The translations under genes were made by a program, and so were the position numbers. DNA of 64,000 bases from Molossus alvarezi (Eukaryota; Chordata; Mammalia; Chiroptera; Molossidae). Each line of letters begins with the position of its first letter. The first letter of the stretch is position 1. The notes under the pieces are model-generated. The model had not been told where the DNA came from. It worked only from the letters and a program-made list of their open reading frames with translations, and did not search any database. The stretch spans positions 99,748,591-99,812,590 of the forward strand of contig CM073890.1 in the NCBI GenBank assembly GCA_037176705.1, given 5' to 3'. Positions 1 through 12,086 of the stretch are shown piece after piece.

Positions 1-1324
1 TTGAATTTTTTTATGTGATTGTCTGGTTGAAAATGTAAAACAGACAAACAAAATCCTGCATATTGGCTTCCTACCTCTTGTGACAGTTATTCTTGGACAT
101 CCTTTGCGATGTATTCCAATGATACATTTCTGCCAGTATTTCTTTCTTTGTTTCAAGATACTTTGTTATGCTACTTGATATACATTGTTTTTCTAATTAT
201 TATTTTTCTTTTTATGACTTCTATGTTTTCTTTTGCTTGAATATGATGGTGGTTTTCTAATTTTTGTTCTCAACTCTTCATTGTGCTTTCCCCCACTAAT
301 TTATATATTTGGACTTGTATCTTTCTCAATTCTTTTTTCCTAGTTTATCTATTCTATTTTTATACTCATAATTTCTGAATTAAAGGTGTATATTTATTAA
401 TTTAAATCACTTTTGTTTTTGCCATTGCTCCTGTTTAACAGCTTTCTTTTTCTTTTTCTTTTTTCTGGGTATATGCATTTTAATCTTGTTTTAAATAAAC
501 TTCAATATAAAAAAGTTGATATTTACTGATGCTAAAAACGAAAATAAAAAAATTGCATCAGTATTTCTTCTTTTTTCAATATTATTTTTTTTCTCCTAGC
601 AGTAACATTTAGTGACGTTTTATCCTACATAAATTGATACTGATTTCTTAAGTATGGATCATTTTAATTCCTTGTTTCTATGGAATTCTAGAACAGTTTT
701 GCTAATGAGGAAAAAAACCCTCCAGAAATTAAAATTTTTTAGCTAATGAGAAACATGAATATTTTCTACATATAGTGGGTAATATAAAAGTTTCCCATGA
801 CACTGGATAGTACAAATGTTTTCCACATCAGTACAGTAGCATAATTACATAAGAATTAAATTGACCTGTTGCAAATTTTACATATGTTTTTGTAAACTAC
901 TATCAAAGTGAATATCAATCTGCTATCAGAAAATTTTACAATGCATTAAATTTCTATGAAGTCATAATCTTAACATAGAAAAGAAAAATAGAAACACAGC
1001 CGCGACTACTGCAGACTGCCTAGAACTTACAAAACCATCAGAGCACACTCAAAGTAACGCAGGAAAGTAATAATGAAAGGTCTCTCACAACTCATGCAAT
1101 ATTGCACAGAGCCAATAGCACACAGCACACACATTGCCAATCTGGCAAACTAGAACACAAACAGACCAAGAGAAAACACACACATACACACAAAGAGAGA
1201 AGAAAAGAAAAAGAAAAAAGTAATACAAAAACTGTAGGTCGTACTTGAAGATTGATGTGGGTAAAATGAAAACAACGTTATTATTTACAATTGTCAGTAT
1301 GCATCAGGAGTAAGAAGAGGGTCA
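1..1324. other. Unassigned AT-rich sequence
   Basis: I recognise no gene or repeat family here. The stretch is AT-rich with many short T and A runs, and purine-rich and CA-rich from about 1130 to 1225. It is probably old, decayed repeat or unique intergenic DNA. Confidence 0.5.
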
Positions 1325-1960
1325 GTAAGTGGAACTATATTAAACTGAAATGTTCTACACACCAAAGGAACCTATCCACAAAGTGAAAAAGCAACCTACT
1401 TAATGGAGAAAATATTTGCAAATCAAATATCTGATAAGTGGTTAATATCCAAAATATATTTTTTAAAAACTCATACAACTCAATGGTCAAAAACCAGACA
1501 GTCTGATTAAAAAAAATGGTCAGAGAAACTGAATAAACATTTTTTTTCCGAAGAAAACATACAAATGGCCAACGGGTACATGAAAAAGTGCTCCACATCA
1601 CTAATCATGAGGGAAATGCAAATCAAAACCACAACAAACTATATCACCTTACTTGTTAAAAAGACAAAAAATAACTAGTGTTGGTGAAGATGTGAAAGAA
1701 AGGGAACCCTCATACACTATTAGTAGAAATGTAAGTTGGTGCAGTCACTATAGAAAACAATATGAATTTCCTCCAACAACTAAAAATAAAAGTACCATAT
1801 GGTCTAGATATCCCACATATGCATATATATCTGAAGGAAATGACAGCAGGAAATGAGATATCTGCACTCTCATTTATTACAGCATTATTCACTACAGTGA
1901 ATGGCAACACTCTAAGTGTCTGTCAACAGATGAAGGGATAAAGATGTAATATAGTACTTG
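1325..1960 (+). mobile_element. Old L1 fragment, ORF2 3' part
   Basis: The plus strand reads like the end of L1 ORF2: a 'gaaatgcaaatcaaaacca' stretch near 1614-1632, then a stretch about the dying-away ORF2 tail ending near 'gtcaacagatgaaggg' at 1922. Frames are broken by stops and indels, so it is a dead copy. No poly(A) tail or TSD is visible, and the right end fades out into unassigned sequence, so both borders are approximate. Confidence 0.7.
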
Positions 1961-2114
1961 TTTCTCTCTAGTCTTCTGTCTCTCTAGATTCACTGCAATT
2001 CTCAGATGAATGCAACAAAAGTCATTCCTTTTCAGTTTGTGCACTTGTTTTGCTTGTAAAGATAGGTGTGATGACTTCCAAGCTCTTTCCATGTTGAAAC
2101 TGAAACTCTAATTC

Positions 2115-2126
2115 TGATTGTTTTTC
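2115..2126. repeat. TSD, left copy, of the inverted L1
   Basis: TGATTGTTTTTC occurs here and again at 3867-3878, exactly bracketing the L1 between them. Confidence 0.75.
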
Positions 2127-3866
2127 TTTTTCTTTTTTATGTTTCCTTTTTTAAAAAAATTTAATTAATTAATTTATTTTTGTTACAGATGTTTCTCCTT
2201 TTTCCCCCAGTGATTCCCCCTCCCTCCCTGCCCTGTCCCCACCTTTGTTGTCCATGACCTTTGTTCATGCATACATGCATATAAGTTCTGTGGCTTATCT
2301 CTCCCCCACCACCCCCTCTTCTGGGGATTGTCAGTCTGTACCCCACTTCCACGTCTCTGGGACTACCCAATTCCTCAGACTGTTATGTTCATTATATTCC
2401 ACACATAAGTGAGATCATATGATACTTGTCTTTCTCTGTTTGGCTTGTTTCGTTTAGGATGATACTTTCCAGGTCCCTCCACATCATCTCAAAGGATAAG
2501 AGATCTTTCTTTCTTACAGTTGCATAGTACTCCATTGTGTATATGTACCACTGCTTTTTTTTATCCGCTTGTCTACTGATGGACATTTGGGCTGTTTCCA
2601 GATCTTAGCTTTTGTAAATAGTGCTGCTACGAACATGGGAGTACATGTATTTTTTCTGATTGGAGTTTCTGGCTTCTTAGGGTATATTCCTAGAAGTGGG
2701 ATCACTGGGTCAAATGGCAGTTCCATTTTTAATTTTTTGAAGTAACACCAGATTGTTTTCCATAGTGGCTGCATCAGTCTGCATTCCCACCAGCAGTGTA
2801 CTAGAGTCCCCTTTTCTCCACACCCTCGCCAACACTTGTTGTTTGATGATTTGTTGAAGGAGGCCGTTCTGACAGGTGTGAGGTGATACCTGATAGTTGT
2901 TTTAATTTGCATCTCTCTGATGATTAGTGATGTTGAGCATTTCTTCATATGTCTCTTAGCCATTTGTATGTCCTGTTTGGAGAGGTGTCTATTTAATTCC
3001 TCTGCCCATTTTTTAACTGGGTTGTCTTCCTTTTGTTGAGTTGTATGAGCACGCTATATGTATTGGAAATTAACCCCTTATCTGATGTATCATTGGCAAT
3101 TATGCTCTCCCATACAGTGGGTTGCCTTTCCATTTTGGTGGTTGTTTCTTTTGCTGTGCAGAAGCTTTTGAGTTTGATGTAGTCCCATGTGTTCATCTTC
3201 TCCTTTGTTTCTGTTGCCTTATGTGATGTATCAATGAAAATTCTGCTGCGTATGATGTCTGAAATTTTGTTGTCTATAATTTCTTCTAGGATTTTTATGG
3301 ATTCATGAGTCACATTGAAGTCTTTTATCCATTTTGAGTTTATTCTTGTGTAGGGTATAAGTTGATGGTCTAGTTTCATTTTTCTGCATGTAGCTGTCCA
3401 ATTTTCCCAACACCATTTATTAAAGAGGCCGTCTTACTCCACTGTATACTCTTGCCACCTTTGTCAAATATTAATTGAGCATATTGCCTTGGGTCCATTT
3501 CTGGGTTCTCTATTCTGTTCCATTGATCTATATGCCTGTTCTTGTGCCAGCACCAGGCTGTTTTGATTACAGTGGCTTTGTAGTATAACCTGAAATCTGG
3601 TAATGTGATCCCTCCAACTTTGTTCTTCTTTTTCAAGATTGCTGTGGCTATTCAGGGTCTTTTTTGATTCCATATGAACTTTTGAAGTATTTGTTCTAGT
3701 TCTGTGAAGTATATCGTTGGTATTTTGGTGGGGATTTCACTGAATCTATAAATTGCTTTGGGTAATATGGACATTTTAATGACGTTGAAAAAAGAAATAG
3801 AAGAAGATATAAAAAAGTGGAAGCACATACCTTGTTCATGGATTGGAAGAATCAACATCATTAAAA
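2127..3866 (-). mobile_element. 5'-truncated L1 with twin-primed inversion
   Basis: Read on the minus strand, this is the last part of L1 ORF2 followed by the 3' UTR and an A-rich tail near 2127-2180. The ORF2 part shows the L1 C-terminal cysteine-rich region ([14 protein letters not shown]) at about 2760-2860, broken by frameshifts and stops. The outermost 85 bp (about 3782-3866) belong to the adjoining upstream part of ORF2 but face the opposite way. Identical 12-bp direct repeats flank the whole, which supports one insertion event. The copy lacks ORF1, the 5' UTR and most of ORF2, so it cannot move itself. Confidence 0.88.
3782..3866 (+). mobile_element. Inverted 5' segment of the L1 (twin priming)
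   Basis: The plus strand encodes an ORF2 stretch including [19 protein letters not shown]. The minus-strand segment that ends at about 3781 starts at the next residues of the same protein ([14 protein letters not shown]). The two segments are therefore neighbours in L1 but point towards each other here. They overlap only in a short 'cattaaaatg' stretch. This is the arrangement expected from twin priming during target-primed reverse transcription. Confidence 0.85.
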
Positions 3867-3878
3867 TGATTGTTTTTC
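3867..3878. repeat. TSD, right copy, of the inverted L1
   Basis: It is a perfect copy of the 12-bp repeat at 2115-2126. Confidence 0.75.
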
Positions 3879-5113
3879 AAATGTACAGAATCTTAGTCTT
3901 GGAGAAAAAGCCATTGGTATACTTCATGATGGAATATGAAGAATATACATAGGTATTTTCTAAATATAAGTATAATCTCCTAACTGCAGAAACCTAGTTT
4001 TCTTCAATCTATAAGGAAGAGCTACATTTTTCTCTAATGCAGTAATAGACTTTCTAATAAATTTTACAAATTCATACAGAACATACATACAGGTAAAAGA
4101 AACATAAAGGTAAAATGGTGTTGTATATAGAACCAATTTTATACAAATGTCTAACAGATGTGTGAAGCATCCCAGGCATCCAACATGTGAAGGATTACAT
4201 TTCTGCCCAGAGGTCCTCAGCTTTCTTTTGCAGCAAGTAACATTAATTGGTAGCCTGATACGAGTCTTCATTATCTGGCATTCTCAATTCGAATGCTAAC
4301 GCCAATGGCTCATTTTGCTCGACCTCTTTTCTACCATCATTACTGATTTGCACTGTCATTTTTTATGACTGAGCCACATTTGCAGTTTGTTATTGATATC
4401 TGATATTCTGCCAGTTTTTTATCTTGAGATGAAATGGAGTAACTTTTCCTTTCTCATGGACAACCATTTTCAATTACTAATATAAAGACAATCAAGTCAA
4501 GCTTCTCTCTCAAACTATGCAAATTTTTCTGTCTTTTTGCTATTGTATCACTTGTGCCATTTAGTGGTCATGTTTAAACTGATAATTGATGAATCACACT
4601 ACAAAACCAGAGCACTGATTTAATGAAGAGTCAAAATTAAAACAAATAAGTTATTTCATAGTGAAATATTGATTGAGGATTGTTTTGAAACTTGGAAATC
4701 TTACAACCTTATGACTCTATTTCCAAATGACAAAAATTGGCTAGATGTAGCTACATGGTATATATTTGATATTTACTACCATGTTTATCATTTCCTTTGT
4801 TGTGTGTGCGTGCTTGTGTGCATATGTATATGCATAGATTCAACTTATTGAAAATTAAGGCAGTGAAATATAATGTATTTGCATGCTATTCTTTCAAAGT
4901 TGCAAATAAAATTGAGAAAATGTTACAAATAAACTAACAAAGTATTTTGGTATACATTAAAACAATTTTTAGTGTTCATTGTAAACATAAGTGGTGATTG
5001 TGATTTGGTAAGTAAATTATTGTCTAGATAATTTGCAGACTTCACCATACAAATTAAATTCATACATTATTTTTTCCTCAGCTCAGGTATTTTTTTTCAA
5101 AAAACATATTATA
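3879..5113. other. Unassigned AT-rich sequence
   Basis: No gene or named repeat is recognised. A 103-codon minus-strand frame (3960-4271) has no family resemblance and looks accidental. Confidence 0.5.
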
Positions 5114-5327
5114 GTCCCGCTAGTGTGGCTAACTGGCTGAGCGTCAGCCCATGCACCAAGAGGTTGCATGGGCACGTGCCCAGGTTGTGGGGCCAATCTC
5201 CAGTGGGGGTCATGTAGGAGGCAGCCAATCAATGTTCTCTCAACTGATGTTTCTATATCTTTCTCTCTTTCCCTTCCTTTCTCTCTAAAATCAATAAAGA
5301 CAAGAAAAAGAAAAAGAAAAAAAAAAC
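5114..5327 (+). mobile_element. Ves SINE (VES type)
   Basis: This is a tRNA-derived SINE transcribed by RNA polymerase III. The head has the A-box region (near 5125-5145) and is followed by the VES body with 'gcccaggttgtgggg', a pyrimidine-rich 'tctttctctctttcccttcc' stretch, and the end 'aaaatcaataaaga' with an A-rich tail. The B-box region near 5165 is damaged: the usual GGTTCGATTCC is missing, probably through a deletion. It is thus a transcriptionally dead older copy. It relies on L1 enzymes for movement. Confidence 0.88.
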
Positions 5328-5711
5328 ATTACATTGACATATATGTTTCTAGTTTAAAAATCAGGTTATGTTACTTTTATACTTCTGGAATTGGCAGTCA
5401 TTCCTTGAATAAAGCTAACCAAGAAAAATGTGTTCCTTATCAAGCATAATTTCATCCTCACGCATATCAATTCTTAAATTTTTGATATTATCTCCATATT
5501 GCCATTTTATGAGAATTTAAACACATAAACTTTTCATTGAGAGCTGATGTCATGAACTCATAACAGATAGTCACCGGCAAAGCATAACTTTCACACTGAG
5601 ATACTGTTGATCTTGCATTCTGTCACCTGAAAATAGTTGAAGTTGAGTTTCAGATTCTCATGAATGATTTTCAAATATAATTTATTAATGCATATTTTGT
5701 TTGTTTTAGTT
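5328..5711. other. Unassigned
   Basis: I see no gene, RNA gene or recognisable repeat in this AT-rich stretch. Confidence 0.5.
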
Positions 5712-6190
5712 ACTGCTATTGCTTATCAAAATACTCCAAAATTTAATAGTTTAAAACAACATTTATTGCATAATCTATTCTGTGGTCAAAAATTCAAAGT
5801 ACAATAGGGATGGCTTGTTCCGCTTAATGGCTGGACCTTTAGTTGAGAAGACGTCAAGCCTGTGTGAACTTGACGCTTGGTGCTAGAGTGATCTGAAGAG
5901 ATTCATTTACATGCCCAGTGATTGTTGCCAGCTCTGAACTTAGATCTCAGCTGGACTGTTGGTGTAAACACCTAGCTATGGCCTCTCATGTGACCCTGGC
6001 TTTCTTTTAGCTTGGTGGCCTTGGGGCCATTAGATTTCCTACATGACAATTCAAGGCTCCAGCATTAGTGTTCCAGTGAACAACGCAGAAGTTGCATCAC
6101 TTTTATAATCCAAGTCCAGAAGTCACTGCCTGCCACTGCTGTCCCTCATTTTTGTAGCCACAAACCAGTAACAAAAACACAATTTAAGGA
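5712..6190. mobile_element. MLT1-type (MaLR) LTR remnant
   Basis: It opens with 'agttactgctattgctta' and 'agtttaaaacaacatttatt', a hallmark of reverse-oriented MLT1-family LTRs (ancient nonautonomous relatives of ERVL). It continues with the diverged LTR body to about 6190. Divergence is high and no coding sequence is attached. The exact subfamily and ends cannot be fixed by eye. Confidence 0.55.
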
Positions 6191-6450
6191 GGGTGGAATT
6201 AGCAATATCTATTATTTATGAATTATGGCAATGTTTACATTATCTAGATGAATGGGAAGTATTGTTATTGTGATCTTTAGACAATACTATTTGCCTACCA
6301 CTCATTGCTTAAAGAAAAATTAGATGATAAATTATACCATTTCCATATACATAAATATATAAAACCATATATCATCCATATTGTATAAAAACATATATGC
6401 CATATGATTTTATATACAGATATTCATGTAGATATTGTTTGCTTTGTTAC

Positions 6451-6465
6451 ATGGAGGAGATTTTA
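6451..6465. repeat. TSD, left, of SINE 6466-6691
   Basis: ATGGAGGAGATTTTA here and ATAGAGGAGATTTTA at 6692-6706 differ by one base and flank the SINE. Confidence 0.8.
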
Positions 6466-6691
6466 TTTTATTTTTTTTAATTAATTTATTTTTTATTAAT
6501 TTTAGAAAGAGAGGAAAGGAGAGGGAGAGAGATAGAAACATAGATGAGAGAGAACACTGATTGACCACCCCCTGCATGCCCCCACTGGGGATTGGATCCA
6601 CAACCTGGGCATGTGCCCTGACTGGGAATTGAACCAACGACCTCTCGGTGCATGGGTTGATGCTCAACCACTGAGCCACACCGGCTGGGCC
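6466..6691 (-). mobile_element. Ves SINE (VES type)
   Basis: On the minus strand it reads: tRNA-like head from 6691, A box 'tggctcagtgg', B box in the form 'ggttcaattcc', VES body, pyrimidine-rich stretch, and A-rich tail near 6470-6500. Fifteen-base TSDs flank it. Open frames here are only reading-frame shadows of the SINE body. Confidence 0.93.
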
Positions 6692-6706
6692 ATAGAGGAG
6701 ATTTTA

Positions 6707-7789
6707 AAGTGTAAAAATCCTCTGTAGTTTGAGTAATTCATATCTTTCATATATTTTGTCTATATAATTCTGTTACCTTTCCCCCCCCTAAAGTTCTCTG
6801 CTGCTTATTTCCCTATAGATATTGGGCTTCAGGACTTCTGGGTGAGAATGATTGATCTGCTAATACACTGGCACCCCAAATACAAGGGTGCTTGTATTAA
6901 AGTGGTGAGATTTAGAAATGTGACAGTTGAAGTGACAATTGGTGTTGCTTATCAGCAATGATGGACATATCTACCTTATTCCCCTGAGCATACACTTTAC
7001 AATGTAAATCTGTGCTTTAGAATATATACATACAATTATGCCAATATTTTCAGAGCTCATGATCAAGAAGATACCTTTGCTGTTAATTACTATGAAATCT
7101 ATTTCACAATTGCTGGTATCTGTTATCAAATATGTGTTTAGTGTCATATCAAAAGCTATATTGGGTTCAAGTTCTAACAAGCACTTCTGATTATAGATGT
7201 AATTATAAATCTATTTAAATGGGAAAATTTAAACATTCAAAACTAGGTAATAAGGAAGAGTGTATATGTTGATTAAAATTTGCTTTCCATGTTTAGCATA
7301 ACCATTAATAAAACACTCAAAGAAAATGAAATAAAAATAAGGCATTGTATATGCTATATGCTCACTATTATGCTAAGGGTGCTATAGAGTTGTGAAAAAC
7401 AATAGCATTACATTTTCTTGCTATTTGCTGTCAAAAGTCAGGTTTTAATTTTTTTAACCTTTGCAAGTTTTTATCTAGCATATAATTGATTACTGCCTCC
7501 TAAGCTGTTATGCTTTCTGACTCAGCAACACTTGTTCTTCTTAGACTAAGCATCCGTCATTTTTTCTTCATAACTATGCTTCTCTCTCTCTCATGATTCT
7601 CATATTTTTATTTTCTGTGATTAGAAAAAAAATCTTATGATGGACTTGAATGCAATCAAATTGGCTTTATTTAATAATCATGGATTCAGAATATTGCAGA
7701 AATAAGTGCTATGCAAAAATTAGTAAAAAGTGAAAATATGCCAGTTACTCCCAGGTGGGTCAGAAATACAATATCAGAATTCCTGATTT
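6707..7789. other. Unassigned AT-rich sequence
   Basis: No feature is recognised. A C9 run lies at about 6781-6789. A 69-codon minus-strand frame (6971-7180) shows no family resemblance. Confidence 0.5.
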
Positions 7790-9300
7790 TTATTCCTCTT
7801 CCTTTCCCGTCATCACATCCACACCCATCATACATGTAATCACTAGCAATGAAGGATAGTTTTACTTCTTTTTGAGATCCATGTAATTGGGCCGGTACGG
7901 TATGTACTTTATTTTTTTTTGTATCTGGCTTCCTTGATCAATGTTTTATGATGTAAAATTCATCCATGTTGTTGGTGTTCACTTTTACTGTTTTCTTCTA
8001 TGGTTAAATATTCCAAATAAATGAAAAAATACACACAAATACGCATTATCCTCTCTATTCTTGATGGACTGATGCCTTTTGTTGTATATAGGGATGGTTA
8101 GACAGATGAAAGAGAGAGAGAAGGAGAAGGGAGGAGAGGAGAGGAGAGGAGAGGAGAGGAGAGGAGAGGAGAGGAGAGGAGAGGAGAGGAGAGGAGAGAA
8201 GGAAGAGAAAGAAGAGAAAGAAGGGAAGGGAAGGGAAGGGAAGGGAAGGGAAGGGAAGGGAAGGGAAGGGAAGGGAAGGGAAGGGAAGGGAAGGGAAGAG
8301 AAATGTTAGGGTATGCATAGGTTCAATTTTAATATGCAACAAACACTTAAAAGTTTCCAAAGTAGTTCTAAGATATGAATGCCCAATAACAGTATACACA
8401 TTTCAGCTGCTTTGCATCCTTGCCAAAATTTAGTATTGCCAATCATTTTATTTCAGCCATTTTGGTGAATCTATACTGATATCTCACTTTGGTTGTAACT
8501 TATATTTACCCGATTATTAAAGATGTTGAGAACATTTTCATGCGCTTGTTAATTGCCCTTTGGATACTGTTTATGTGAAGTTTCTTTTTCAAGGTTGTTG
8601 TCTAATTCTCTATTGGGTTGTATTTTCTTACGATTTTAAAGAAAAATTCATGTATTCTGTATATTTCTAAATTATATGTGTTACAAATCTATTCTTTCAC
8701 TCCTTGTTTTGTCTTTTAACTCATCTAATGGTAGACTTGTTTAACATTGGTCTCTATTTAAATGTAGTCAAATTTGTTGCTATTTTATTTTATTATTAGA
8801 GCTTCCTCCCTTACCAAAGGCTATGAAAGTATAATCTTATATTATGGTCTAGACATTTTGCTGGTTTACCTTTAATCTTAAAATCTATAAAATAGAAGTA
8901 ATTTTTTGAACCAACTTCTTTGATTTATCATGATTATTTTGATTTTTTCCATGTTGACAGGTAATTTCTATTACTAGCAGTGTGTTACTACATGAATAGT
9001 CCACACTTTGTTTAACCATTTACCTGTTTCCAGTTTAGACAATTACAAATAAATATTTTATAAATATTTGTGTAGAAGTATTTGTCTTGATATATGGTTC
9101 CATTTCTTTTGGGTAAATACCAAGACGTTGAGTGGTTAGGTCTAGGTTTAACTTTCTAAGAAACTGTCAACTGTTTTACAAAGTGATGATGCCATTTTAC
9201 ATTATCATAAAGAATGTATGAGAATTCTAGTACCTCCACGTTTTCACCTCATAGTAAGTGTACAAATTGTTGGGTGATGCTTGCTAAGAAGAAAAACTCC
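7790..9300 (-). mobile_element. Old, decayed L1 (antisense), with purine tract inside
   Basis: The plus strand shows old L1 3'-region sequence in antisense, such as 'aaattcatccatgttgttgg' (7956-7975), 'ccattttggtgaatct' and 'gggtaaataccaag'. Frames are destroyed. The part right of the purine tract (8304-9300) may come from more than one old L1 copy, since two similar portions appear in succession. Borders are approximate. Confidence 0.6.
8108..8303 (+). repeat. 196-nt pure purine tract, (GGAGA)n then (GGGAA)n
   Basis: Every base from 8108 to 8303 on the plus strand is A or G. It starts as GA/GGAGA-type repeats, passes a short mixed zone near 8199-8220, then becomes regular GGGAA repeats. Both long frames over it (glutamate/arginine/glycine-rich on plus, serine/proline/leucine-rich on minus) are artefacts of the repeat. 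Confidence 0.97.
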
Positions 9301-10393
9301 TAATCTTCAAGTTTAGCCATTCTATTTCTGATCTGGCTCATGGAATTCTCATTGCTTTAAATATCTGCCCTTGCTTTGTCTGCTTAGTAATTCCTACTTA
9401 CCTTTCATGATCAATCTCTGACCTATCTCCAAATATATTTCACATTCTTTGTTGTATAATGAGTATTTATTCTTCATGTTCTGAAGTGCCTATGCCTTAG
9501 AAATATGCTTAGTTGTTATATTTTAGTCTTTTGTATTAGATTAGGTGTTTTGTTTCTAGAAGGAAGAATCATTTATTACTTTTTATTTTCACCTGCCTTG
9601 AAGCTTGAACCCTATTAAGAGCCCAATGTATTTTAGATTGTTACGTGAAAGAGTAAACATAATTTTATAATTCTATGTCTTATTGAACATTTTTACTAAA
9701 TGTAGACACATGAAATTGCATTGATTACTTCTAAGACTTGAACCGTTCAGAGTGCAATTAACAAGTAAAAAAGATATCAAGATACTTCTGAAAACATGAT
9801 TTGATTTAAAATTTAATCATCGCTCACTCATGACTGCCATTGGAGTTTAACTTATTAAATACCATCTGTTGCCTAAACATCTAGGGAATATTTTTAAGAA
9901 ATATCTTTCTAGAGAAAATGATAACCGTATGCCAACTTGTTTATCACTTCTCTGGTTGCTGACATTTAAACCTTGGAACAACAAAAATTATAGTTGAGTG
10001 CATATGGCAATAAATGAAAACTAAATATGAAATGAGCACAATAAACATATAAATAACTTTTTTTTTTTTTTTTTTGCCAGATTCATTACTTCTAGTATCA
10101 TAATGAGCCATGTAACGTGAGACTAAGATGCATGGCAATAGAAGGGTGATTCTGAAGGCAAGCTTTGTGCAGACAAGTGCTAGTTTGAGTGTTGGCTATA
10201 CCATTAAACACAATTGCAAAACTATTGTAAGCTTCATTTTTCCATGATAATTTGTAAATAATAATACCAATATTATAAACTTGTGCTAAGAAGTGAGTGT
10301 GTATTATGTACTTAGTTATTTTATTCAGGACCTACAACATTTGAATAAGATGGTCATTTAGGGTGGAAGAGGTCCAGGGTATGCCAGTCTAAA
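9301..10393. other. Unassigned, possible decayed LINE
   Basis: No gene is seen. Around 9385-9610 the wording loosely resembles an antisense L2-type LINE end, but I cannot support this firmly. An A/T-run of about 17 T lies near 10058-10075. Confidence 0.35.
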
Positions 10394-10406
10394 ATACACC
10401 TCTTTG
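10394..10406. repeat. TSD, left, of head-only SINE
   Basis: ATACACCTCTTTG matches ATATGCCTCTTTG at 10555-10567 with two differences. Confidence 0.75.
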
Positions 10407-10504
10407 CCCCGGCTGGTTTGGCTCAGCGGTTGGAGCGTCAGCCTATGGACCAGATAGTCCCAGGTTCGGTTCCTGCTAGGGGCATGTACCCCCCAAAAAA
10501 AAAG

Positions 10505-10535
<31 letters not shown>

Positions 10536-10554
10536 AAAAAAAGAAAGAAAGAAA
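10407..10554 (+). mobile_element. Short SINE: tRNA-like head plus A-rich tail only
   Basis: The element holds a tRNA-related head of about 80 bp with A box 'tggctcagcgg' and B box 'ggttcggttcc'. It then stops after 'atgtacc' and runs straight into an A-rich tail with regular G interruptions (10494-10554). The usual Ves body and pyrimidine stretch are absent. TSDs of 13 bp show it retrotransposed in this form. A second copy with the same end point lies at 63041-63150 on the other strand. Confidence 0.85.
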
Positions 10555-10639
10555 ATATGCCTCTTTGACATAGGATTATTTTGATAATAATTGAGAATCA
10601 GCATATGCAGAAAGAGTTTTTTGCCTTCCCCCTTTCTAC

Positions 10640-11090
10640 TTAAAAGTATGGCATCCATTTCCCTTTGTGAAGGCAGCACAATGTTCCCTTATCTTCGAAG
10701 GTGTTCCTCTCCCCTTCATCAGGAAGAGAACAGCTCATCACTGGAGAGAGAGCTGGAACCAAAATGAGTCTGCAGAAACAAACCTCATTAAAATAGCCCT
10801 TACATTTCATGACTCTCCCCATGTTTCCTGGTAACTTAATTCCAGTTTAGCATCCCTGGAAGCCCAAATCCTTTTTCCTTTATTGAAATGGCATGTAAGA
10901 CTCTGAATGTAAACACTTTTTTTGCTTTACTTTTCTGTGAACCCATGTGCACATAAATGTTAACAAAAACTGTATGCCTTTTCTCCTCTTAATCTGTTTG
11001 TTGTTGTTGTTGTTGTTGTTAATTTAGTTCAAATACTCCCAGACACATAAACTAAGAGGGTAGAGAAAATTTTTCTTTCCCAAAAGGACC
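10640..11090 (+). mobile_element. Possible old LTR remnant
   Basis: The stretch resembles the U3-to-U5 texture of an old retroviral LTR, ending in 'taatttagttcaaatactc' and 'aactaagagggtagagaaaa'. I cannot name the family. A (GTT)n run of about 24 bp lies at 10997-11021. It could equally be another kind of old repeat. Confidence 0.3.
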
Positions 11091-11204
11091 TTTAGATGTT
11101 AGACATTTTTAATTTGATAACTGGTATCTCTATAAAGAATGGGATGTTTTTTTAAATTTACCCAGAAAGAAAAAGTTAAAGGAAATAAAATATGTAGAAA
11201 AACA

Positions 11205-12052
11205 TAATTCTTCAATGGGCAGAGGACCTGAATAAACACTTCCCCAAAGAGGACATACAAATGGCCAAGAGACATACAAAAAATGCTCAGTGTCACTAAT
11301 AATCGGAGAGAAGCAAACAGTTAAAACAACAATAAGGCATCACCTCACACCTATCAGAATGGCTTCTGTCAATAATTGAACAAACATCAGTGCTGACGAG
11401 GATATGGAGAAAAAGAAACCCTATTGCACTACTGGTGAGAATGCAGACTGGTGCAGCCGCTGTGAAAAAAAATTAAAAATGGGACTGTGATTTGACCCCA
11501 TGATTCCACTTTTAGGAAAATATTCTAAGTATCCCAAAACACCAACCAGAAAGAATATATGCACCCTATGTTCATAGCAGCACTATTTATAAAAGCTAAG
11601 ATCTGGAAACAGCTCATCAGTAGACGAATAGATAAAAAAGCTGTGGTATATATACACAGTGGAATACTATGCAGCTATAAAAAAGAGGGATCTATTAACC
11701 TTTGAGACAGCATGTAGGGACCTAGAGATGATTATGCTAAGCAAAATAAGCCAGTTAGAGAAAGACAAGTACCTCATGATCCCACTTATTTATGGAATCT
11801 AATGAACAAAATAAACTGATGAATAAAATAGAACCAGAGGCATAGAAACATGACCAGACTGACGTATCTCAGAGGGAAGAAGGGATTAACAAAAAAATTT
11901 GTATGCATATATGCATTGTCTGTGGACACCGACAATAGGATGGTAAAGGCCTGGGGCAGTGTGGGAACTGGGTGGAGGTGGGCAATGGTGGAAAAAATAG
12001 GGGAACATCTGTAATACTCTCAACAATAAAAATAAAAAAAATAAAAAACTTA
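11205..12052 (+). mobile_element. 5'-truncated L1, 3' end
   Basis: The plus strand carries the end of ORF2 ('gggcagaggacctgaataaa' at 11217 onward; 'catcacctcacacctatcag'), then the bat L1 3' UTR ('tatgcatatatgcattgtct', G-rich stretch) and an A-rich tail ending near 12052. Several stops and indels break ORF2. Possible imperfect TSDs sit near 11190-11208 and 12042-12060, but I do not rely on them. Confidence 0.88.
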
Positions 12053-12075
12053 TTTTTCAAGAGTTATTTAGATCA

Positions 12076-12086
12076 CAAATGTTTCT
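12076..12086. repeat. TSD, left, of SINE with transduction
   Basis: CAAATGTTTCT here is repeated exactly at 12403-12413. Confidence 0.75.

Noticed and set aside
8055..8399. Leucine/serine/proline-repeat and Glu/Arg/Gly-repeat frames
   Set aside because: Both are readings of a pure purine microsatellite.
10420..10490. tRNA gene
   Set aside because: A and B boxes are present, but this is a SINE head with an A tail and TSD, and it does not fold as a full tRNA with a normal acceptor stem.
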